Origin: JBFJVZ01 sp041623895
Lineage (GTDB): Bacteria > Planctomycetota > Planctomycetia > Pirellulales > Pirellulaceae
Reading direction: 5' to 3'
DNA length: 19,011 nucleotides
NCBI GenBank assembly: GCA_041623895.1
Contig: JBFJVZ010000101.1
Location: forward strand, 1 to 19,011
Shown: in pieces, positions 1 through 7,600 of the stretch
Layout: each line of letters begins with the position of its first letter
Numbering within the stretch: the stretch's first letter is position 1
The notes under the pieces: generated by a model
Database searches by the model: none
The model's input: the letters and a program-made list of their open reading frames with translations, nothing else
Told to the model about the DNA's origin: nothing
Made by a program: the position numbers and the translations under genes

Positions 1-43
1 AGTCCTGGCCTACCGATGATGCCACATCCATGATGAAATCGCC

Positions 44-853
44 TTAAACGCTTTTGCCCTCGAAGCGGCGATTCCAGCCGCCGTTGACGTCAATCACTTG
101 TCCGGTCAAAAACGTGTTGGCAGGATCGGCAGCGAAAACAACGGCGGCAGCAACGTCTTCCGGCTGCCCCCAACGCCCCATCAATGCTTGTGCTTTCGCT
201 CGCCCATCCCAGTAGTCGCCGGTTGACTGGCCCCAGGCGGTTTGGATCCAGCCCGGCGCGACGACGTTGACGCGAACTTTAGGTGCCAGACTTTGTGCCA
301 GGCTTTTCGCGTACGCCAGCACCGCGGCTTTCACTGGTCCGAACATTTGTCCCGCGTCCCCTTCCATTCCGCGTATCGCCTGATCCCAGCCAATGAAACA
401 GATGGATGGGATGGATGTTGAAGATTGCCCCAGCATCCGCGCCGAAACATGGCGTGAAAGCACAATCGTGCCGACGACGTCAACGTCCAGCAATCGGCGC
501 AGCTTGTCGTCAAAACTGAAGTGCGCTGCTGCGCCGGTCAACACATCGGCCCCCGCGTTGTTGACCCACGTTTGCACGCTGCCAAGTGTCTGCCAAGATC
601 GTTGGACAAGATTTTCAATCTCGTCCGCCGAATTGAAATCCGCAGCGATGGTAGTCGCTTGGCAGCCAAGTTCGGCAAGCGTGGCGGCGGTTTGATCGGC
701 ACCTGCCTCGTTTTGTCGAAAGTGAACGACCATCTTGTCCACGCCACGACAGGCCAATTCGATAGCGATCGCCCGACCGATCCCACTGGACGCGCCGGTC
801 ACGACCGCCGTGGTCCCCTTGAATGCGGAATCGGATGTGTTACGCGGATTCAT
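44..853 (-). CDS. SDR-family oxidoreductase with atypical active site
   Basis: A 269-residue short-chain dehydrogenase/reductase, a Rossmann-fold NAD(P)-dependent enzyme likely cytoplasmic. The cofactor motif TGASSGIG is at residues 19-26, NNAG at 98-101, the NVVAPGWIQT strand around 197-205 and a C-terminal LTGQVIDVNGGW at 249-260, so the fold is complete and the length is normal. I chose the ATG at 851-853 (MNPRNTSDS) over an upstream start because the extra 15 residues do not belong to the family; no clear Shine-Dalgarno is visible. The catalytic block is odd: the Tyr of the usual YxxxK is Phe171 (codon 341-343) while Lys175 is kept, and no Ser stands at the usual position about 13 residues before it. 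It may bind cofactor with altered chemistry. It is transcribed divergently from the PSCyt gene at 1069. The substrate is unknown. Confidence 0.93.
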   Translation of the reverse strand: MNPRNTSDSAFKGTTAVVTGASSGIGRAIAIELACRGVDKMVVHFRQNEAGADQTAATLAELGCQATTIAADFNSADEIENLVQRSWQTLGSVQTWVNNAGADVLTGAAAHFSFDDKLRRLLDVDVVGTIVLSRHVSARMLGQSSTSIPSICFIGWDQAIRGMEGDAGQMFGPVKAAVLAYAKSLAQSLAPKVRVNVVAPGWIQTAWGQSTGDYWDGRAKAQALMGRWGQPEDVAAAVVFAADPANTFLTGQVIDVNGGWNRRFEGKSV

Positions 854-1015
854 GATCAGGGTAGACGTAGCGTAAGTCGGAAGATGTCCAAACCGCAAAA
901 CTTCCGAAATACCGCGGCCAGCGATGGGGGAAAATCTCGAAAGTCTGCTGACTTCCGCGACCGGAAACGCCGCTCGCTGCTGCGCTTCGCGTTAACTTTC
1001 CTAGAGAGTACACTA

Positions 1016-1072
1016 ATGGGCCCGCCCGATGGCCCACTGAGTCCCGCCTCCCACGCCATTTTGCCGCCGTGA
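1016..1072 (+). CDS. possible 18-codon leader ORF coupled to the PSCyt gene
   Basis: An ATG at 1016 opens an 18-codon reading frame (MGPPDGPLSPASHAILPP) whose TGA at 1070-1072 overlaps the GTG start of the next gene as GTGA. A purine stretch, AGAGAG at 1003-1008, lies just upstream. An overlap of this kind is typical of translational coupling and would explain why the downstream GTG lacks a Shine-Dalgarno of its own. The peptide is proline-rich and resembles nothing I know. It may be a chance frame. Confidence 0.25.
   Translation: MGPPDGPLSPASHAILPP
1017..1036 (+). other. inverted repeat in the leader of the PSCyt gene
   Basis: TGGGCC (1017-1022) and GGCCCA (1031-1036) are perfect complements with an 8-base loop, 32 bases before the GTG start. 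It could form a small GC-rich hairpin in the 5' leader. There is no U-run, so it is not a terminator. Function is unknown. Confidence 0.3.
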
Positions 1073-3201
1073 ATGTCACGATCTTTCAAAACATCTCTTT
1101 CGCAATTGCCTGCGCGGTGCTGATGCCGGCGGCGCTGGCTGCCGAAGATGGCGATTTTTTTGAGCGAAAGATCAGACCGGTGTTGGTGAAACACTGCTAC
1201 GAGTGCCATTCAGAAAAAGCGGACGTGGTCCAGGGCGATCTCAGACTGGATCACCGGCAAGCCATGATGCGTGGCGGCGACTCCGGTGCTGCTATCGTGC
1301 CCGGCAAGCCCGCTGAAAGTCTGCTGGTCGCCGCGCTGCGATACGAGGGCCTGGAAATGCCGCCCGCCGGGAAACTTGACGATCGCGTCGTCGCTGACTT
1401 TGAGCAATGGATTCGCGCGGGCGCGAAGGACCCTCGCGACCGAGAGGTGACAACAGAGGTCGCGCCAATTGGCGAGATCGATTGGCGGCAGGCAAAAAGT
1501 TTTTGGGCATTCCAACCGCCGGAATTCCATCCGCCTGCTGCGACGGCGAATCGCCAGTGGGCGTCAGCCAAGCTGGACACATTTATCTTATCGCGGTTGG
1601 AAGCGGCAGGCCTAAGTCCCAGTCCACCCGCTGATCGGCGGGCATTGATCCGGCGCGTCACGTTTGACGTGACCGGCTTGCCTCCGACGCCGCGAGAAGT
1701 GAACGATTTTGTCAATGACAAACGTGGCGGTGCCTTTCGCCGTGTTGTCGATCGTCTTTTGAGTTCTCCACAACACGCCGAGCGGTGGACTCGATTGTGG
1801 TTGGACGTGGCCCGCTATGCCGAAGATCAAGCACACATTGTTGGCAACAACAACTCGCTGACCTATCCGAACGCGTACCTGTACCGCGACTGGGTGATCG
1901 GGGCGCTGGCTAGCGATCTGCCGTACGACGAATTCATTCGATTGCAGTTGGCAGCCGATCTGATCGACAGTGGCAATCCGGAATCACATCTCGCGCTCGG
2001 ATTTTTGGGGCTGGGACCGAAGTATTATCGCCGCAGCAGTCCCGAAGTGATGGCGGACGAGTGGGAAGATCGCGTCGATGCTGTCTCGCGAGGCTTACTG
2101 GGGCTAACCGTCGCCTGTGCCCGCTGTCACGACCACAAGTACGATCCGATTCCAACGGAAGATTACTATTCGCTGGCTGGTGTGTTTGCCAGCACGCAAA
2201 TGTTCAACCGTCCGCTTAGTGACCAAGTCGAATCGAAAGACGGTCAGGCGAAAAAGCCTCAAGACGCAGCCCACATTGTTCGCGATGGCAAACCAACTGA
2301 TTTAAATGTCATGGTTCGCGGCGACGTAAACAACAAAGGAGCCCTGGCGCCGAGATCCTTTTTACAGGCTCTTTGCTCCGGCGATGTCCCGCGATTGGAT
2401 GACCGCAGCGGTCGCGGCGATTTGGCCGCAGCGATTGTCGATCGATCGAACCCGCTGACGTCGCGCGTGATTGTCAATCGAGTGTGGCGTGAATTGATGG
2501 GCCGCGGGCTGGTGGAAACGCCCAGCAACTTCGGACAACTGGGGGAGCGACCGAGTCATCCAAAGTTGTTGGACGATTTGGCGACTGGCTTGATGGAAAA
2601 CGGTTGGTCGTTGAAATGGCTGCAGCGGCAGATTGTGCTGTCTTCGACGTATCAGCAAAGCAGTCAGATCAGGCCGCAAGCCCTGACAATTGATCCGGAT
2701 AACCGATTGCTGTGGCGCATGCCGCCACGCCGATTGAGCGTGGAAGCGTATCGCGATGCCATTCTGTCGGTCGCCGGTCGCCTGGAAACATCCGTGGGCG
2801 GTCGCTCCATTGAGCCCCATGACGCGGCCGCGCGACGGCGAACCGTTTACGCGAAAGTCAGCCGGCTGGATCTGAATCCCATGCTGGCTCGATTTGATTT
2901 TCCCGATCCGAACGCGCACAGTGCCAAACGAGTCGAAACGACCACGCCCCTGCAAAAGTTGTTTTTGCTGAATAGTCCATTCTTAGTCGAGCATGCGGCC
3001 GCACTGGCCAGGCGGTTGAGTGACCACGGCGGTTCCCAGCGGTCCAAGATCGAATTGGGCTACCAGTTGCTTTACAGTCGATTTCCAACAGTCGATGAAA
3101 TCCGCTGGGGCGAAGATTATCTCGGCGATGGCAGCGAGGAAGCGTGGTCAACTTACGTCCAAGCACTGCTGATCAGCAATGAAATGTTTATGATTGACTG
3201 A
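1069..3201 (+). CDS. PSCyt1/PSCyt2(DUF1549)/PSD1(DUF1553) protein with c-type haem motifs
   Basis: A 710-residue exported protein of the planctomycete cytochrome-like family. A signal peptide occupies about residues 1-25 (hydrophobic core FAIACAVLMPAALA). PSCyt1 follows with CYECH at 43-47 and a possible axial Met in LEMPPAGK near 97. DUF1549 spans about 165-375 with VTFDVTGLPPTP, AERWTRLWLDVARYAEDQ and a second haem-type motif CARCHDHKYDPIP at 350-362. DUF1553 spans about 425-690 with NPLTSRVIVNRVWRELMGRGLVETPSNFGQLG (quoted in parts: NPLTSRVIVNRVW, GLVETPSNFGQLG), SSTYQQSS and LNSPFLVEHA. Many relatives are 800-1000 residues, so this is a compact member but looks intact. The only sensible start is GTG at 1069; no Shine-Dalgarno is visible, but a short upstream ORF ends over it. 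It forms a two-gene unit with the DUF1501 gene 22 bp downstream. The family's biochemical role is not established; electron transfer outside the cytoplasm is the likely theme. Confidence 0.93.
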   Translation: MNVTIFQNISFAIACAVLMPAALAAEDGDFFERKIRPVLVKHCYECHSEKADVVQGDLRLDHRQAMMRGGDSGAAIVPGKPAESLLVAALRYEGLEMPPAGKLDDRVVADFEQWIRAGAKDPRDREVTTEVAPIGEIDWRQAKSFWAFQPPEFHPPAATANRQWASAKLDTFILSRLEAAGLSPSPPADRRALIRRVTFDVTGLPPTPREVNDFVNDKRGGAFRRVVDRLLSSPQHAERWTRLWLDVARYAEDQAHIVGNNNSLTYPNAYLYRDWVIGALASDLPYDEFIRLQLAADLIDSGNPESHLALGFLGLGPKYYRRSSPEVMADEWEDRVDAVSRGLLGLTVACARCHDHKYDPIPTEDYYSLAGVFASTQMFNRPLSDQVESKDGQAKKPQDAAHIVRDGKPTDLNVMVRGDVNNKGALAPRSFLQALCSGDVPRLDDRSGRGDLAAAIVDRSNPLTSRVIVNRVWRELMGRGLVETPSNFGQLGERPSHPKLLDDLATGLMENGWSLKWLQRQIVLSSTYQQSSQIRPQALTIDPDNRLLWRMPPRRLSVEAYRDAILSVAGRLETSVGGRSIEPHDAAARRRTVYAKVSRLDLNPMLARFDFPDPNAHSAKRVETTTPLQKLFLLNSPFLVEHAAALARRLSDHGGSQRSKIELGYQLLYSRFPTVDEIRWGEDYLGDGSEEAWSTYVQALLISNEMFMID

Positions 3202-3223
3202 GGTCAGAAAGTCGCACGCCAAT

Positions 3224-4630
3224 ATGAATCACGCACAATCACGCCGCGAAATGCTTCGTCGCTCGGGTGCCGGCTTTGGCACTGTGGGCATGCTTGGCGC
3301 GCTGCAATCCTCGGGCGTCCTTGACGCCAGCGATGCGGTGGCTGTCAATGGATTGCATCATCCGGCGCGGGCCAAACGGGTTATCTTTCTATTCATGAAT
3401 GGCGCTCCGTCCCACGTGGATACGTTTGACCCCAAACCGGCCTTGGCCCGGCACGAAGGCGAACAGCCGCCCGAAGACATTGCCGGCAAAAAACGCGCGG
3501 GCGGTTTCATGTCGTCGCCATTCAAGTTCGCCGCTCATGGCGACAGTGGCGTGGTCATCAGCGAGCTGTTTCCGAATCTGGCCAAACACGCCGATGACTT
3601 ATGTGTTGTCCGTTCGATGCATACGGATCAGCCCAATCACGAGCCTGGTTTGCTGATCATGCAATCGGGGCATGCTCAACCCACACGGCCCAGCATGGGT
3701 TCCTGGTTGTCATACGGATTAGGCAGCGAAAACGAAAACCTGCCGTCGTATGTGGCGATCAGTCCGGGGCTGCCGGTGGTCGGACCGCAACTGTGGTCCA
3801 GTGCTTTTCTGCCCGGGCAGCATCAGGCGATCGAAGTCGATACGAATGACACGGCAGTCGACAAGCTGATCGCCAATATTCGGCATCCCAGACTCGACCG
3901 CACGTCACAGCGGCGGCAACTGGAATTGCTGCGGAAGTTAAACGCCGCGCACTTGGAAGATCGCAGCGGTGAGAGTTCTTTGGAGACACACATCCGATCG
4001 ATGGAATTGGCCTTTCAAATGCAATCGGTCGCCTCGGAAGCGTTCGACATCAATCGCGAATCGGCGATGACTCGAGAAGCTTACGGCGACAGCGTTTATG
4101 GCCGCAGTTGTTTGTTGGGTCGCCGGCTGCTGGAACGCGGCGTCCGCGTCGTCCAGGTGTTCTACGTTACCAAGAGCGGCAAACAACCTTGGGATACGCA
4201 CCGCAACAACAATCAGTCGCACCGAACTTTGTGCGCCGACAGCGACCGCGCATCAGCGGCGTTGTTGTCGGACTTGAAGAGCCGCGGCATGTTGGAGGAT
4301 ACGCTGGTGATTTGGGGCGGAGAATTCGGCCGCACACCGTATGCGCAAGTCGACAAGTCAAAAGACATCAAGAAAGCGGGACGTGATCATCACCACACGG
4401 GATTTTCGATGTGGCTGGCCGGTGGTGGAATTCGCGGCGGGCAGATGTACGGGGCAACGGACGAATTTGGCATGCACGCCATCGACAATCGCGTCCACGT
4501 GCATGATTTGCACGCCACGGTGCTGCACCAGATGGGCATCGATCACACCAAGCTGACGTATCGCTATTCCGGCCGGGATTTCCGCTTGACCGACGTGCAT
4601 GGCCGGGTCGTCGAAGGTTTGGTGGGTTGA
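3224..4630 (+). CDS. DUF1501 family Tat-exported protein
   Basis: A 468-residue protein of the DUF1501 family, related to the alkaline phosphatase/sulfatase superfamily. The N-terminus has a twin-arginine type leader (SRREMLRRSGAGF, residues 6-18) followed by a hydrophobic stretch, so it probably leaves the cytoplasm folded by the Tat route. Recognisable blocks are VIFLFMNGAPSHVDTFDPKP, CVVRSMHTDQPNHEPG, SMGSWLSYGLG, GRSCLLGRRLLERGVRVVQV, WDTHRNNNQSH, VIWGGEFGRTP and GRDHHHTGFSMWLAGGG. The His/Asp/Glu-rich blocks are the likely metal site. ATG at 3224 is preferred because it places the Tat motif at the usual position; a TTG at 3194 would overlap the upstream stop and add 10 unlikely residues. 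DUF1501 genes commonly sit behind DUF1549/DUF1553 genes, as here. Exact function is unknown. Confidence 0.93.
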   Translation: MNHAQSRREMLRRSGAGFGTVGMLGALQSSGVLDASDAVAVNGLHHPARAKRVIFLFMNGAPSHVDTFDPKPALARHEGEQPPEDIAGKKRAGGFMSSPFKFAAHGDSGVVISELFPNLAKHADDLCVVRSMHTDQPNHEPGLLIMQSGHAQPTRPSMGSWLSYGLGSENENLPSYVAISPGLPVVGPQLWSSAFLPGQHQAIEVDTNDTAVDKLIANIRHPRLDRTSQRRQLELLRKLNAAHLEDRSGESSLETHIRSMELAFQMQSVASEAFDINRESAMTREAYGDSVYGRSCLLGRRLLERGVRVVQVFYVTKSGKQPWDTHRNNNQSHRTLCADSDRASAALLSDLKSRGMLEDTLVIWGGEFGRTPYAQVDKSKDIKKAGRDHHHTGFSMWLAGGGIRGGQMYGATDEFGMHAIDNRVHVHDLHATVLHQMGIDHTKLTYRYSGRDFRLTDVHGRVVEGLVG

Positions 4631-4665
4631 ATTCAACCAGTCCTGCTACGGGTCGTGATTGGACC

Positions 4666-7600
4666 TCAGTTTTCTGAAACGGGGATGCTCCGGCAGGGCC
4701 GAAAACCAAAAGCAATGTGCCGCTGGTTAGGTAAAAAGAAAAGTTGATTCTCGGTGGTGAGAGCCGATGGAGGATTGTTAAATGCTCCTCCGCGGAGCAC
4801 GCGAAAGACGCTATCACGCACAGGACTAAACGATCCTCTGCCCCCTTTGTTCTGTATCCACTCCCAAACGTTTCCGTGCATATCGAACGCCCCCAACGCG
4901 TTGGGCAGCAACGAGCCGGCTGGAATCGTCTGGCCTTGCGAGTTCGCAACATACCAGCCATACCGCTGCAACAGTGACTCACGATTGCCAAACGAGTACG
5001 AACTGGACGTTCCCGCCCTGCAAACGAGATCCCACTCCAACTTCGTGGGAAGTCGGTAGCCCGATAATGTGTTGTCCTGCTTGATCGACATGCCTTCCGC
5101 ATACTCTCCCTTTTCATTAGGAAGATACACCCACTGTTCCTCTGCAATGCCGGCCTGTTCACTCAACCAGTTGCAGTACGCTGCTGCCGCATACCAACTC
5201 GTATTATGCACGGGGCAGTTCTCGGACGAGACAATGTAGGAATCGACCTCGTGATCCGGTCGAAAGCGTCGAAAGTCCGACAAGGTCACTTCTTGCATTG
5301 CCATTGCGAGCGTGTAATTGGATTGGGAATCCTGTGAAGCAGCCAGACCGGGGACGACGACCATCGTCTGTCCTTGACGGTTGACGTACCACCATGGAGA
5401 GGAGGGCGCCGTGTCCGGTCGCGGACGGCTTCCCAAGTCGTCTGGTTCTCCGCGGGGAAGTTCCGGAAGCGACTGTCCCCATTGGCGGAGTAACCAGCCG
5501 GCGGAACTGTGCACGCCAGGGTCCTGATCTTGGCGATAGAGAAGGGTTAAGTAACCGGTCATCTCTTCGTGAATCTCGGTAGGAACGAGAGCTGGCTCGT
5601 CCAGCCCCAAACTTTGAATGAGCGCTCGTCGAATCGATACGTCTGTCTCGATACGCAATCTTGCAGCAATCGTTTCACTGTCCGGCGCCAGTTTGCGGAG
5701 CATGTCAATGATATGGCTTCGCAGCGATGGGTCAGAACTGCTGGCTAGCAGCGGCCATACTCGTTCCGCGTGACCTAGACTTACGAGCGTGGCGGCAGCG
5801 ACCGATTGCCGTTTCTCAGTTACATCCGCTGATACCGGCTTATGCTTCAACGTGGGAGCGTCGAGTTCATTTTCCAGCCAGTTGACGACCTGTTCCGTTC
5901 TTGTCCGCAGTTCCGCGATCATCGGCGTAAACTCGGCCCGCGCTGCGGACAGCAAAACTGCTTGTCTGAGCATTTCTGGTTCTTCCCGAAGATAATCCGC
6001 AAGCAGTAACGCCGCCAACTCGCGTTTTTTTGCCGAGAGATCGGTGTCGCGCAGAATGTCCATCAGCGGCGTCTGCAGCGCTTGTCGCGCCGGACGCAGG
6101 ATTTGCATCCACGCTGCGAACTCGACCGAAGACAGTGCCCCGGTCAAGTGATCAGCAGTAAATTGAGCGAGGACCGACCAGCGTTCGTCCTCGGGATCGT
6201 AACTGGCAAGAGCAGCCGCGGACCGAAACCGCCGCGAACTATCAAACTGCACCCCGGTTGCCGACTCCCAAAGCTCATTCTGTATCTGCTCGGCTTGTCG
6301 ATGAAGGGCATCGCGCAAGGTAGCAAATTCGCGTGGACTGGCAGACTTGAGTTGGCCGACAAGATAGTCGGCATGGCTGGATTCGACTGGCAGCAGAGCA
6401 AGGCCATAGTGCAGTTTTTGCTTCGTCTGGTCGGCAGCGACCGCAAACTTTTGCGCCAGCAAGTCGTCGATGTATTCGCGATAGGGCTGCAACTCGGCGA
6501 TGATTTGGGGAACCTGGTTGGTATCGGCATTGGCCAGCGAGTTGATCAGGCCCTCAGCATGGGTTCGCTCTTGCGCAGCCGAGATCGCGTTGCGTAACTC
6601 GCGCCCAATCAACGCCACCACAACAATCACCGCTGCAACGGCCAGCGACCGCCACGCGTCTCGCCAAGCTGCACGACGCATCATAAGCTGCTGCCCGGCA
6701 GTCCACTTTTTCCGATCGGTGAGCAGGCGGAAGCGGAGATTCTCTGCCCAGGAAGGCAAGAAACGGTTTTCCGGCCGCGCGTTCCATAAGTTGCTCTGGT
6801 CCGTCAACCGCAGTTGGGCTCGGCCGCGTCGTGTTTCGTTCTGCTTACGGGTCAACCAGTCCCGCAGCGAATGCACGAGGTAGTCATGCGTTAATTGAAA
6901 GTACTTCTCTCCAGACCTCGTTGCAGGCACCGATTCGTCGCCTACGGTCGCCCCTTCGGGATCGGTCGGCGTGATCAGCCGGACTTCGCTGTCGAGTATT
7001 CGGATCAGATCGTCAAAGTCATTGCGAGATTCATACCCGGATGTTTCCATTAACTCGTCATAGGATCGCATGTGCCCTTTGATGTCAGCCCCCGACTCAG
7101 GCAGCAACGCTTTCAGAACGGAACGGGCCGCCTGCTGATGCATGCGATGCCGGGGGACGGCGGTGCGAGCACTGAAGGTCTCTTCCAGGAAAGTCATGCC
7201 CACGCCGGACGTCCCGCCAACCTGTTTCAGCGTCGCCGGGGTCCATTCTTTGGACTTCATCATTTCCGCAAACAACGCCAAGCGAACACAGACCACTTTG
7301 CCTTCGGCAGCCAGACCGGCTACCGCTTGTTTTAGGAAATCTTTCTGCTCTGACGACGTCTCCTTGGTGTTCTCGGGAAGTCGGCCGAAGGCGCGACCAA
7401 AGGCCGCCAGTACCTTCCGAGCGTGAGTATCGTCGAACAGGTCGGCCAACGCCATGTTCTCGCCCGGCACGAAGTCCACTTCCAACTCCATGCCGAAGCG
7501 ACTGACCGCCAGCCAGAAATCGTCTCGCACCATCACGATGCATTGCACGCGTTCCCCGTCGCACTGGCGAAGCGCTTCAACTAGGGGCTTGTTCTGACTC

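Noticed and set aside
521..1072. Plus-strand 183-codon frame
   Set aside because: Its first part is a shadow of the SDR gene, with Arg-rich, family-less translation. Only the last 18 codons were considered separately.
3194..3223. TTG start for the DUF1501 gene
   Set aside because: It would overlap the previous stop and push the Tat motif 10 residues inward; ATG at 3224 fits better.
4631..4665. Shared terminator between the convergent DUF1501 and kinase genes
   Set aside because: Only 35 bases, with no strong stem plus U-run on either strand.
4368..5162. Minus-strand 264-codon frame
   Set aside because: It lies across the ends of two confident genes in other frames, is Arg/Ser/Cys-rich and has no motif.
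4666..5394. FGE-like C-terminus as the variable target of a diversity-generating retroelement
   Set aside because: Such domains are known targets, but there is no reverse transcriptase, no template repeat and no second copy of the 3' end in the window.
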